From NCBI GenBank assembly GCA_014238905.1, contig JABAAE010000009.1, positions 234,282 through 298,281 on the forward strand: a stretch of DNA of 64,000 nt. Direction: 5' to 3'. The position numbers were made by a program, and so were the translations under genes. The notes beneath the pieces were generated by a model that saw nothing but the letters and a program-made list of their open reading frames with translations, was not told where the DNA came from and did no database searches. The stretch is from Planctomycetota bacterium. Its GTDB lineage: Bacteria > Planctomycetota > Planctomycetia > Pirellulales > Pirellulaceae. Positions 37,201 to 46,043 of the stretch are shown one piece after another (the stretch's first letter is position 1; the number at the start of each line of letters is the position of its first letter).

Positions 37201-38120
37201 GTAAAATTGCAGAAAACCCGACCGAGCCCCATTCGCTTCGGTCCGCAGCGTTGGAAGCCGCAGTTCAGTTGATGGGTGCGGTTGATAGCGAGTGGATCTA
37301 CAAATACGCAGTCGATGGTAACAACATCGACCTACGAGCATCAGCCATCATGGCGATCGTAAAAACCTCTACCCCTCGATCGATCGATCTTGCGGTCGAT
37401 CTGCTTGTCAGTCCAGACCATGCCTCGGCCGTTTCGGCAGGGGTCATCGAAGACATTATGATAAGAATACTCGATCAGGAGCATGGTGGTCTGTTACTTG
37501 CCTCAGCTCTTCAGGCGAACAAAATCGAGGCCCTCAGATCACGTTTTCTTCTAAAAATATTCTTTTCAACTGGCCGGACCAGCCCCGAATTGTACACCGC
37601 TCTCAATAAGGCCGCAGGGGGCTCTTCGATCGTCCCTGAGTTCCAACCGCAGTATCTGAAAGATTTAGCTGCAGAGACCAACGCCACCGGCGACGAAAAA
37701 ATCGGGGAGCTCATTTTCTCCAATCTGTCCTGCCAATCCTGCCATCGCTTGGGAGAAAATGGAGCGGCGATTGGCCCCAGTTTGGCAGCCGTCGGCACGA
37801 CGTTGTCTATCGAGCGCATAGCCGAAGAAATTCTATGGCCCAATCGGCAGGTCAAAGAAGGTTACACTGTGATACAGGTTCTCACCAAAAATGGGCTGAT
37901 TCGCCAGGGATATCAAAGACGATCCAGAGAGTCAGAGCGACAAGGGAATGTCGTCATGCAGGACATTCAATCGCGAGAACTGATCAGGATACATAAAAAT
38001 GATATCGAAGCAAAGAAAACCTCCGGAAGCAATATGCCGTCAGGCTTGACTAATCAGTTAAACCGAAAACAACTGGTCGATCTACTCAAATTCCTGTCAG
38101 TTCAAGGCCAGCAAAATTGA
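34215..38120 (+). CDS. PVC-type heme-binding protein with N-terminal SGNH-like domain
   Basis: A 1301-residue secreted protein. After a signal peptide comes an SGNH/GDSL-like domain (about 35-235): the GDS-type block is LGATN (41-45) and the C-terminal block NGLH (216-219), so the usual catalytic Ser and Asp are replaced while the His is kept. Then a PVC-type propeller domain (about 345-680; GDLPNDKIIIIEDTNQDGVAD, VGPDGAIYIVDWYNP), helical repeats (700-1120), and a cytochrome c domain with CQSCH at 1173-1177. Start ATG at 34215; the longer frame upstream overlaps the cytochrome gene. The heme and propeller parts are common in Planctomycetes; the SGNH fusion is less usual. Confidence 0.9.
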   Translation: MDQEHQKLRSLWIIALLFSPCFLLHSQDRLSLQERDVVVFLGATNMLHGLQSGYLEAILTKKFADKSPRFLDFSWEADTVFRLGSEHERWRTDGLGNLDRQLENIQANVIIAQFGKLEAFAGLSGLENFSKSYGQLISRLKNHSSQMVLLSPTPFYSPTTKGLPDLTSKNDQLKEYVVAIRNLAEKHDLVFVDLFSENPPETPRQKTSSDWPGAQNGLHVGDEVQPWIANHIAVQLGFKPWDGNQQLLAAIREKNRLWNDYWRPANWKLLFGDDSKRQFTKGIADSIPFREEWKKLLPLISTAENRILRIARNESDPGLNRPPTELLHGDPQASIPEELKSFKTLDGFEINLFASEKEGLTSPLAIRWDPAGRMYVSVTTTYPHVRPGDLPNDKIIIIEDTNQDGVADKSTLFADGLNIPTGIELGMGGVFVGQNTELLFLKDTDGDLKADTKKVLLSGFGNGDSHQTINSFVWSPGGELYFGQGDGCESRVETPWGTSELFQAGFFRLRPERMQLHPLLDDFMGPGNPWGVAFNEWGQIFSVDGAGGITFLSPGQIPTTHRRRLRTIGKPGGYCGIGFLDGRHLPADLQGHFAIGDYKSNQVKQFAVRQEGAGFSLHWKSPLVRSTHRNFRPIDVKVGPDGAIYIVDWYNPVTCHQDDAYRDPTRDKAHGRIWRLSTKSKPIRPVNLEEAAIETIVAELSSPESWTRYQAKRELTRRDRSKVITALDHYVTTLHPDDVFFESQLHTALSTFATLETIRPSLLRKNLESKNEQARAYAARLTGRWHDRLDNPLGILRYAINDAHPLVRLEAVLACAAVPDSKSIRIAAEVVSEPIDEWINYAFRQAIQHLKPYWEPEFSAGKTIVKTPNQLAVVLNESVGKNALQSMKKIASDPKSSRNAKQSAFYSIFSMGSSSEFLSFGLEQKRFTQAGAYAPQWHSTVLRQLVDVAKTRSVKPDPKLTSALGNLLQSDSPTIRKSAIQLAGLWGTRGLADQIRKIAENPTEPHSLRSAALEAAVQLMGAVDSEWIYKYAVDGNNIDLRASAIMAIVKTSTPRSIDLAVDLLVSPDHASAVSAGVIEDIMIRILDQEHGGLLLASALQANKIEALRSRFLLKIFFSTGRTSPELYTALNKAAGGSSIVPEFQPQYLKDLAAETNATGDEKIGELIFSNLSCQSCHRLGENGAAIGPSLAAVGTTLSIERIAEEILWPNRQVKEGYTVIQVLTKNGLIRQGYQRRSRESERQGNVVMQDIQSRELIRIHKNDIEAKKTSGSNMPSGLTNQLNRKQLVDLLKFLSVQGQQN

Positions 38121-38204
38121 CGATAACCAGGGAATCGATTTGACTGCCAGTCGATTAGGCACCAAAATTGCAATTCAAACTACCAAACACGTCGGAACTT
38201 TAAC

Positions 38205-39626
38205 ATGCAAACTGCTCCATCTCAAAAAACATTCCAAGCACTGACTATCTTGTGTGTTTTCCTAATGACCATGCACAGTCCGAAGCAATCTTCCGGACAA
38301 GTCGAATCAAAACCGAATATCATCTTCATTATGGCAGATGATCTCGGCTACGGCGATCTTGGCTGTTATGGCCAGAAAAAAATCACCACACCCAACATCG
38401 ACAAGCTGTCCCAGCAAGGCATGCAATTTTCAGATTTTTACGCTGGTTCCACCGTATGTGCACCGTCGCGATGTGTTCTGATGACAGGGTACCATACCGG
38501 CCATTGTTTTATCCGGGGAAATGGCAAAGACAATCTGCGTCCGACAGATGTAACGTTGGCCAATATCCTGCAGGAGGCTGGATACACAACAGGCATGTTT
38601 GGTAAATGGGGACTCGGACACGAAAACTCAAGTGGTTTGCCAACCCAACAAGGATTTGATGAATTCTTTGGATACCTCGACCAACATCACGCACATAACT
38701 ATTATCCCACCTTTTTGATGGATGGAGATCAACGATTCAAGTTGGCGAACGTCCCAAAATCGGAAGGCAAATGGGGGCAAGGCGTCGCGAAATCTAAAGA
38801 AGAATACAGCCATGACTTGATCATGGATCGTGCATTAAATTTTGTTGACAAACACAAGTCGAAACCGTTCTTTCTCTATCTACCCATCACCATTCCCCAT
38901 GCCAATAACGAGGCAGGGAAAGAGGGAATGGAGATACCCCATTACGGCATATTCGACGACAAACCTTGGCCAGAACCGCAGAAGGGTCTCGCAGCGATGA
39001 TCACAAAAATGGACACCGATGTCGGACGACTGATGCAGCGACTCGAACAATATGGAATCGATGATAATACGATCGTGTTTTTCACCTCCGACAATGGCCC
39101 TCACCGGGAAGGTGGTAACAACCCGGATTTCCAGAATTCCAACGGCCCACTAAACGGTATCAAGCGTGCCCTGACCGATGGTGGAATACGAGTCCCCATG
39201 ATTGCGAGGTGGCCCGGACATATCAAAGCCGGCTCCCGATCGGCACATATCGGAGCCTTTTGGGACATCATGCCAACCCTCGCCGAATTAGCCGGAGTGA
39301 AATCAAAAGTCCCGGAGGACACCGATGGTATTTCAATCGCTCCAACACTTACCGGTCTAAAAAAACAAGAGGAACATAAAAACCTTTTCTGGGTCTTCTT
39401 TGAGCAAAAAGGTGCACGGGCGTTGAGAAAAGGAAAATGGAAAGCGGTTCAACAGCCCATTCATTCAGCCATCAGGTTGTATGATCTTTCCAGTGATATT
39501 GGGGAAACCACCAACTTGGCAGCCATCCATCCCGATTTGGTAAAACAGCTGGAATCCGAAATGGACAGCCAATATGTAGCGGTAGACCGTTGGCAATTCC
39601 CCAAGCCCAAAAAGGCAAAAAAGTAA
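38205..39626 (+). CDS. sulfatase (arylsulfatase family)
   Basis: A 473-residue secreted sulfatase. Signal peptide, metal Asp pair in IIFIMADDLGYGDLG, formylglycine motif CAPSR (85-89) followed by MTGYHTGH, GKWGLG, FFTSDNGPH, and a C-terminal RALRKGKWKAVQQP segment. Expected to remove sulfate esters; the substrate cannot be told. It is co-directional with the PVC protein, 84 bases downstream. A second sulfatase lies at 3508-4998. Confidence 0.94.
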   Translation: MQTAPSQKTFQALTILCVFLMTMHSPKQSSGQVESKPNIIFIMADDLGYGDLGCYGQKKITTPNIDKLSQQGMQFSDFYAGSTVCAPSRCVLMTGYHTGHCFIRGNGKDNLRPTDVTLANILQEAGYTTGMFGKWGLGHENSSGLPTQQGFDEFFGYLDQHHAHNYYPTFLMDGDQRFKLANVPKSEGKWGQGVAKSKEEYSHDLIMDRALNFVDKHKSKPFFLYLPITIPHANNEAGKEGMEIPHYGIFDDKPWPEPQKGLAAMITKMDTDVGRLMQRLEQYGIDDNTIVFFTSDNGPHREGGNNPDFQNSNGPLNGIKRALTDGGIRVPMIARWPGHIKAGSRSAHIGAFWDIMPTLAELAGVKSKVPEDTDGISIAPTLTGLKKQEEHKNLFWVFFEQKGARALRKGKWKAVQQPIHSAIRLYDLSSDIGETTNLAAIHPDLVKQLESEMDSQYVAVDRWQFPKPKKAKK

Positions 39627-39688
39627 CTCCAAAAAAAACGGAGTGTCGTCGATTCCGGGCACATCACCGACTCGACAATAGAAAATCA

Positions 39689-41224
39689 CTAGGTGATCCA
39701 GTCTTGGATCACTTTTCCACCGACATCAGTTAGTCGAAAATCTCTACCTTGAAAACGGTGCGTCAAATGCAGATGGTTCAATCCAAACTGATGAAGCATC
39801 GTTGCGTGAAGATCGTTAACATGAACCCGATTCTCCGTTGAGTGCCAGCCAATATCATCGGTAGCACCATAGGTGCTACCGCCCTTGATTCCACCTCCGG
39901 CCATCAGCATACTGAATGAAAAAGGATGATGATCCCGCCCGGTTCCCACCTCCTTTTTCCCGTTTCGGTTTTCCCCTAGCGGAGTGCGTCCGAATTCACT
40001 CCCCCAAACCACCATTGTCGAGTCTAGCAAGCCACGTTGTTTCAAGTCCGCAATCAAAGCCGCGATGGGTTGATCAACACAACCTGCGTTATACGGTAAC
40101 TCGGTCGGAATATTACTGTGATGGTCCCAGGAAGCGTAGACGATATTGACAAATCGAACACCCCGTTCAACCATTCGACGGGCCAACAGACAATTTCTGG
40201 CGAAACTTTGGTAAGTATCACCTTGTTTGCCACGACCACCGAGGTTCTTGGGTTCCTTACGGTCAAGTCCATATGACTCCCGGGTCGACTTAGATTCTCC
40301 CGCTAGATCGATCAGTTCCGGCGCCGCCGACTGCATGCGATAGGCCAGTTCGAAAGAAGCGATACGCGCTGCAATTTCTGGGTCCCTTATTTCCCTGTAT
40401 CGCTGACGATTGGCATCTCCCAACGCATCGAGTCCCTTGCGTTGTAATTCCGCCGGCAATCCGGGTGGATTACGCAAATTTAAAACAGCCTCTCCCCGGT
40501 TTCGAAAAAGGACGCCGGAATACGACGAAGGCAAAAACCCCGATTGCCATAAAGTCGCACCACCTGAAGATCCTCGTCCGCTGGTGAGCACAACATAACC
40601 TGGCAAATCCCGGGAAACACTGCCCAGTCCATAAGTCAGCCAGGAACCCATCGATGGCAATCCAAATGACCCCCGACCACACTGCATCATCAATTGCCCG
40701 GGATGGTGATTGAACTGGTCGGTGTGCAACGATCTTACCAACAGCAAATCATCAGCCTGCCCTCCAAGATAGGGTAATAATTCACTTAGTTCCAATCCGG
40801 ATTCGCCATGTCGGGCAAAACGGTATGGCGATCCCTGCAGGAGAGCGTTCCCTTTCTTAATGAATGCAAAACGAACATCCTTGAGCATCGATTCAGGCAA
40901 CGGCTGGCCATGCCTTTTTCTTAAAACGGGCTTGGGATCGAACAGATCGATATGAGAGGGTGCCCCCGCCATGAAAATAAAAATGCAGGACTTTGCAGGA
41001 CCATCAAAATGGGACGGTTGGGGAGTCATTGGACTATCCAAGCCAGGCAACTTGTCGTCATTTTCCCGAACCGCCGAATAAAGCCCGTCTTCAGTCAACA
41101 ACGAACCCAATGCCGCCATGCCAATTCCACTGGCAGTCGAATTAAGAAACTCTCGACGATTCTCAATGAAGGGACCTGTTTCAAACAATCGCTGGCATCC
41201 GTTGGCTGAGCCTTCTGTGTTCAT
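39689..41224 (-). CDS. DUF1501 family protein
   Basis: A 511-residue DUF1501 protein with signal-like RREFLNSTASGIGMAALGSLL, IFIMAGAPSHIDLFDP, ASWDHHSNI, MVVWGSEFGRTP and GRDHHPFSFSMLMAGGGIKGG. AGGAG sits six bases upstream of the ATG at 41224. It is the last gene of a five-gene minus-strand run and follows PSD1 at a 64-base spacing. Confidence 0.94.
   Translation of the reverse strand: MNTEGSANGCQRLFETGPFIENRREFLNSTASGIGMAALGSLLTEDGLYSAVRENDDKLPGLDSPMTPQPSHFDGPAKSCIFIFMAGAPSHIDLFDPKPVLRKRHGQPLPESMLKDVRFAFIKKGNALLQGSPYRFARHGESGLELSELLPYLGGQADDLLLVRSLHTDQFNHHPGQLMMQCGRGSFGLPSMGSWLTYGLGSVSRDLPGYVVLTSGRGSSGGATLWQSGFLPSSYSGVLFRNRGEAVLNLRNPPGLPAELQRKGLDALGDANRQRYREIRDPEIAARIASFELAYRMQSAAPELIDLAGESKSTRESYGLDRKEPKNLGGRGKQGDTYQSFARNCLLARRMVERGVRFVNIVYASWDHHSNIPTELPYNAGCVDQPIAALIADLKQRGLLDSTMVVWGSEFGRTPLGENRNGKKEVGTGRDHHPFSFSMLMAGGGIKGGSTYGATDDIGWHSTENRVHVNDLHATMLHQFGLNHLHLTHRFQGRDFRLTDVGGKVIQDWIT
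39693..39716 (+). terminator. hairpin with T-run, probable terminator of the sulfatase gene
   Basis: An 8-base stem (gtgatcca / tggatcac) with a 4-base loop, followed by tttt. It lies about 67 bases after the sulfatase stop and overlaps the last codons of the convergent DUF1501 gene, so the hairpin must also satisfy protein coding. Confidence 0.5.
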
Positions 41225-41288
41225 CTTTTTCTCCTAGCTGAGATTCGGGGAATGCATCCCTTGACGAGCCTCTATTTCTCAACAGTAT

Positions 41289-44200
41289 TTAATCCCTGAC
41301 AATAAACTCGTCGAGATTCATTACCATCCGCAAGGTAGCAATCCAGGCTGCATTTTCAGTCGAAGAAAGATCATCAACTGGATGTCTGGCTGTCATTTTT
41401 TCAGCGTCCGCCTCGTTTTGTTGGTAGTAACTTCGAGCATCAGCTAACAACTTGAGAAAGCGTCCCACTTCGCCATTATCGGGTTGACGGGTCAGACAAA
41501 TCCGCATCGCCATCTTCAAACGATCTCGATCGCTGGCCAGGTTCCATCGGTAAATCCTCTTGACCATTGCCTGAGACGCTTCCAGATAAACGTCGTTATT
41601 GAGGGTCACTAATGCCTGCAGGGGCGTATTACTGGTCTCCCTTCGCAGCACAGAAGTATTGGAATCCGGACAGTCAAAGCTGACCAGGTTGGGATGGGGC
41701 GAGGTTCGTTTGAAAAACGTGTACATACCGCGACGATAGCGATCTTCACCTGGGCTTGTCTTCCATTTGAAGTTATTGGCATAACTCAACTTCTCCACAC
41801 CTGTTGGTAGTGGCGGAAAAACGCTGGGGCCACCGATTTTTTTACTCATTAATCCACTGGCGGCAAGATGTAAATCCCGTACAATTTCCGCGGAAACACG
41901 CCATCGATTTTGCCGCCAAAACCATCGATTCGTTGGGTCTATTTTGACAACATCAGCTCGGTGCACCGAAGACTGTCGGTAGGTCGCACTCATCACAATG
42001 CACTTAATTAGCTTCTTTCGACTCCATGACATATTTCTGGAAAACTCCCACGCCAACCAATCCAGTAATTGAGGATGACTCGGAAAATCACCTCGAACAC
42101 CAAAATCATTGACCGTAGCTACGATTCCCCTGCCAAAAAGGTGCGACCAAATTTGGTTGACGGTTACTCGAGCGGTCAGTGGATGCTGCGGCGAAAAAAG
42201 CCATTTCGCCAAATCCATACGACTCGGCCGATGATCCTGATTTGGAATACCGAGCGTGTTCGCGTTAGCTAACACATTTAAGACGCCAGGTTGAACTTCC
42301 TTTTCTGGTTGCAAGAAGTCCCCACGGTGCAAGATTTTTGTTGTGCGCTGAGTTGGATTCATTACCCGGACTGACATCTCCGCGACCGTTGGCGCATTGT
42401 CTCTAAGATGATTCCTCCTCTTCATCAGACTGGCCGTTGTCGAATGCTGAGAGAGAAAATAATCGGCGATCACTTCGTTTTGCTGCACGGATCGTGTGGA
42501 GGGATCCTGTCTGATCGAGGACGACACTTGATCGGGTAGAGTGCGCAAAGGATCTATCCCGGTCATCGTCAAAATCCGAAATCGGCCAATCGTATGCTCT
42601 CCGCCATATTGCTGATCTAACACCACTTGCAAATATTGATCATTGGAACACTCCACAGCTGTTGCTGTGAAAAGATCGAGATGATGTGGTTGGCCCATCT
42701 GCGGTGATATGGCCCAACCAGTTCGATTTTGTTTGGAAAGGGCACCCGACGGAGGGAATTTATCCTGGGACCAGTCCGCCTCTGCAGACGAAAATCGAAG
42801 GGGAATCACATCTTTTTTGAAGTTCGGATCTGAACCAAGATAGGCTCGCATTTCGCTTAATACAAAATTGCCGTTGGGAGCCCGTCCCGGACCATTTCCA
42901 GGTAATGTTGAGTCAGTCAACACCTCGATCCGAATTCCTGTCAGTGGAGATGATGGCGACTTCAATACTAACGTCAGCTTATCCTTGTCGGCGACGCGGC
43001 CTTTTGCCAAATAGGAACCATCTTTTTTCTGATCAAAATCGACGCCACTGCTCGACTTGACGTCGACACAATCAGCAGGATGAAACCGAATCCTTGATTC
43101 CTTGGCAGCTTGGACTATCATTTCCGCTGTCCAGCGTTGAATGTCTCCTTGTAGTTTCTTTTTCTGATGCGTGATTTTCAAATTTACCTCTTCTATCTCT
43201 TTCCGATGCAAATCTGATTTCCGAAGAAATTCCTGATTGGCGGTCGCCTTAACATCCACCGTGGCATTGGATTCGTTGGAGTCATTAAAAAACGCGTACA
43301 GCTGATAATATTCTCGATGTGAAATCTGGTCATATTTGTGCGTGTGACATCGGGCACAAGTCAACGTCAAACCCAACCAAATGGAAGCGCTAGTCTCCGT
43401 ACGGTCAAAGGTTGCTTCTACTCGGAACTGCTCCCGGTCGGTCCCCCCCTCTGTGTTGGTGAGAGTTTGGCGGTGAAAAGCTGTAGCCAGTTTTTGCGAA
43501 CGGGTCGCATCGGTAAACAAATCGCCTGCCAATTGGTAAATCGAAAATTGATCAAAAGGCTGGTCCTGATTAACGGCGTTTATTACCCAGTCCCGGTAAC
43601 GCCAGGCGTTGGGCCGGGGACGATCCTTTTCATAACCGTCGGAATCGGCATAACGAGCTTTGTCCAGCCAATGCCGTCCCCATCGTTCGCCGAAATGCTG
43701 AGACCTTAGCAATTGATCAACCAGCTTTTCATAAGCATCGGCGGATTGATCCGCCACAAAAGATTCGACCTCATCCGGGGTTGGAGGAAGACCAAGCAAG
43801 TCGTAATACAATCGTTTGATCAAGATAGAGCGATGGGCTTCCGCCGAAGGTCGCACTTTCTTTCGCTCCAATTTTGCCAGGACAAACTGGTCGATCGAAT
43901 TGCTCACCCAGGCGGAATTGGCGACCACTGGCATCGGTGGATTTTTCACCGGTCCAAAGGCCCAGTGATTTGAAAATTTGCCACCAGCAGTAATCCATTT
44001 TCGCAATCGGTGAATCTCTTCAGTGGTTAATCGGGCCCCCTCTGGAGGCATTTGGATTGTCTCGTCGTCCGACTGTATACGCCGCATCAACTCACTTTGA
44101 TCTGCGTCATGGGGAACAATTGCCCGTTCACCGGATTCCAGTTCTGCAAAGGACGAAGACTGCAAATCCAGTCGCAATCCACCCTCGGCACGATCAGGAC

Positions 44201-44339
44201 CGTGACATCCGATACATCGTTGGGCAAAAAGCGACCGTATGTCTGATTGAAAGACATTTTCTTGCTGACCCAACGCTTGGCCAACACCGGTAATTCCAAG
44301 GCAAACCAGAGCGGTCAGGAAAACATGAATTCGAAACAT
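41289..44339 (-). CDS. PSD1 / DUF1549-DUF1553 planctomycete cytochrome protein
   Basis: A 1016-residue secreted protein with a PSCyt1 site CIGCHGPDRAEGGLRLDL. DUF1549 has LIKRLYYDLLGLPP, WLDKARYADSDGYEKD and LGLTLTCARCHTHKYDQ. A central beta domain is followed by DUF1553 with MDLAKWLFSPQHPLTARVTVNQIW and LVTLNNDVYLEASQAM. The start is set at the ATG at 44339, which gives MFRIHVFLTALVCLG, a clean signal peptide; the open frame extends upstream without one. It follows the PPC protein by 74 bases and precedes DUF1501. Confidence 0.94.
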   Translation of the reverse strand: MFRIHVFLTALVCLGITGVGQALGQQENVFQSDIRSLFAQRCIGCHGPDRAEGGLRLDLQSSSFAELESGERAIVPHDADQSELMRRIQSDDETIQMPPEGARLTTEEIHRLRKWITAGGKFSNHWAFGPVKNPPMPVVANSAWVSNSIDQFVLAKLERKKVRPSAEAHRSILIKRLYYDLLGLPPTPDEVESFVADQSADAYEKLVDQLLRSQHFGERWGRHWLDKARYADSDGYEKDRPRPNAWRYRDWVINAVNQDQPFDQFSIYQLAGDLFTDATRSQKLATAFHRQTLTNTEGGTDREQFRVEATFDRTETSASIWLGLTLTCARCHTHKYDQISHREYYQLYAFFNDSNESNATVDVKATANQEFLRKSDLHRKEIEEVNLKITHQKKKLQGDIQRWTAEMIVQAAKESRIRFHPADCVDVKSSSGVDFDQKKDGSYLAKGRVADKDKLTLVLKSPSSPLTGIRIEVLTDSTLPGNGPGRAPNGNFVLSEMRAYLGSDPNFKKDVIPLRFSSAEADWSQDKFPPSGALSKQNRTGWAISPQMGQPHHLDLFTATAVECSNDQYLQVVLDQQYGGEHTIGRFRILTMTGIDPLRTLPDQVSSSIRQDPSTRSVQQNEVIADYFLSQHSTTASLMKRRNHLRDNAPTVAEMSVRVMNPTQRTTKILHRGDFLQPEKEVQPGVLNVLANANTLGIPNQDHRPSRMDLAKWLFSPQHPLTARVTVNQIWSHLFGRGIVATVNDFGVRGDFPSHPQLLDWLAWEFSRNMSWSRKKLIKCIVMSATYRQSSVHRADVVKIDPTNRWFWRQNRWRVSAEIVRDLHLAASGLMSKKIGGPSVFPPLPTGVEKLSYANNFKWKTSPGEDRYRRGMYTFFKRTSPHPNLVSFDCPDSNTSVLRRETSNTPLQALVTLNNDVYLEASQAMVKRIYRWNLASDRDRLKMAMRICLTRQPDNGEVGRFLKLLADARSYYQQNEADAEKMTARHPVDDLSSTENAAWIATLRMVMNLDEFIVRD

Positions 44340-44413
44340 AGTTCTGATAACTGAAAAATCTGAATGAACCCAACAACACAAAGACGAACGAATCTTCCAT
44401 CCGCTTACAAAAT

Positions 44414-46036
44414 TTACTTTACAGTACCGATCGTTAAAAACGGATTGCAAAGACGATGACCGGATGGCAACTTAAATTGGGCCTGACGTCGTTGGTCTTT
44501 TAATGCGCCCGTAATCTGAAACGTACCCTGAAAGTTTTCATCCGTCCGAGCCTCCAATTTTAATTTAACTTTTTTCTGGGAATCTCCTTTGGGCTCAGAT
44601 CGCACCGACTCGACCTTAACAAAATCAGGGAGACCTGTGCAGTAAATCTCGATGCCCTGATCAAAACCATCGATACGGTTGATCGAGACCTCTATCTCCA
44701 GTGTTTTTTTTTCGTCAATTCGAAATTTTGACGCGTTAAGCATCAGTTGAAAGTCGGCCTGCACCGGGTTTGCTCGTAAGCGGTAAGGAAAACGATCCCC
44801 ACCGGAATCACTCGCATCTCGAATTTTAATCAAATACTGCCCATCAGAAGGTGGAACAAAATCCAGAGTCAGATCCGGATCGGTTTTAGAGCGGTCATCT
44901 TTCTCAATTAATTCCTTACCTTTGGCATCATAAATCGTGGCAATTGGATCCAGGTCAAATCCGTGATTCCTTGAATCAACGTCAAACCGAATTTTAGTCC
45001 CCTTCGTTCCCTTAAAAACGAAGAAATCCGATTCCCCGACTTCGCTAATCTCCCCGGTTAAATCCCATGGCACCAGCAAGGGCTTTCGGGAATCGACTTC
45101 CGCTTCAACGAGAACCTGTCCCTCAGAATTACCTGGCTTCAAAACCAACTGGTTAGCCAAACCGGGCACGTAAAGAAGATCCTGATCGCTCGGCAGTCTC
45201 ACGACATGCCCCTTGTGAGACTGCTGAAAGTTCCATGCACGAATCACTGGATGTTGTTTCGCAGCAGTCCAAGCGGGCAATGGCAACCGAAAATCTAAAA
45301 ATGGACCGTCGGTCATCCTAAGGATGTACCGATAGTCCGTACCACCGGCGAAACGAATCGAACTATTTGGTGCTGCCGGAAATGCAAAAACACGAACGGT
45401 GTAGGTGCCATCCGCTGGAATATCGATCGTAATCTGAGGATCAACACCCTTTGTATCGTCGTTTTGGGCAAGTACAAATCCATTCGTATCGCAGACCTGT
45501 AAAACGCCATCCATAGATTGCCCAAGAGAAGGGTTTCCCAGCATCGAAGCAACCAGAGTCGTATTTTTCTTGAGGGACAACGAGTAGCAGTCCACATCGC
45601 CATTCTTTGCAAGGTCGGCCGATACAGCAACAGCCGATCCAAATTTCTGAGACTCATCAATGGAGCCATTAGGTTCAACTTCTGTCGCCGCATCAAGATA
45701 GTCGATGACCATTGGAACAGGCTCTGAAACCCCATGACCATCACGTAATCTAACATGGTATATCCCGGGGATCGCATTCTCGGGAACATTAAATTCTATT
45801 TCGCCTTTTTCGAGTGGCTTTGCAGTAACCCCTTGTCGATCAAACCAAATGGAAATCGGCCAATTGGGAGTCGAACCATTAATTTTCAAAACCGATTTCT
45901 CACCGATTTTCAGGTACGAAGACGAAAAAGACGACAACGTTACCTGTGCCTGCAAGGGCCCAGCAAGAATCAGGACAACCATCGTTGATAACGAGTTGAG
46001 CAAGACGCAATTAGAAAACATCTGAGAATTCCGCAT
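44414..46036 (-). CDS. secreted PPC (pre-peptidase C-terminal) domain protein
   Basis: A 540-residue secreted protein without recognisable enzyme domain. Signal peptide, an N-terminal Ig-like region, then two PPC-like beta domains: about 115-235 (EVEPNGSIDESQ, DVDCYSLSLKKN, DGTYTVRVFAF) and about 310-420 (GESDFFVFKGTKGTKIRFD, DGQYLIKIRDA). PPC domains are usually C-terminal accessories to secreted peptidases, but here no peptidase is attached. A C-terminal beta segment ends near the stop. It is 7 bases after the DUF1501 stop (46044), so co-translation is likely. Confidence 0.82.
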   Translation of the reverse strand: MRNSQMFSNCVLLNSLSTMVVLILAGPLQAQVTLSSFSSSYLKIGEKSVLKINGSTPNWPISIWFDRQGVTAKPLEKGEIEFNVPENAIPGIYHVRLRDGHGVSEPVPMVIDYLDAATEVEPNGSIDESQKFGSAVAVSADLAKNGDVDCYSLSLKKNTTLVASMLGNPSLGQSMDGVLQVCDTNGFVLAQNDDTKGVDPQITIDIPADGTYTVRVFAFPAAPNSSIRFAGGTDYRYILRMTDGPFLDFRLPLPAWTAAKQHPVIRAWNFQQSHKGHVVRLPSDQDLLYVPGLANQLVLKPGNSEGQVLVEAEVDSRKPLLVPWDLTGEISEVGESDFFVFKGTKGTKIRFDVDSRNHGFDLDPIATIYDAKGKELIEKDDRSKTDPDLTLDFVPPSDGQYLIKIRDASDSGGDRFPYRLRANPVQADFQLMLNASKFRIDEKKTLEIEVSINRIDGFDQGIEIYCTGLPDFVKVESVRSEPKGDSQKKVKLKLEARTDENFQGTFQITGALKDQRRQAQFKLPSGHRLCNPFLTIGTVK

Positions 46037-46043
46037 GATAAAT

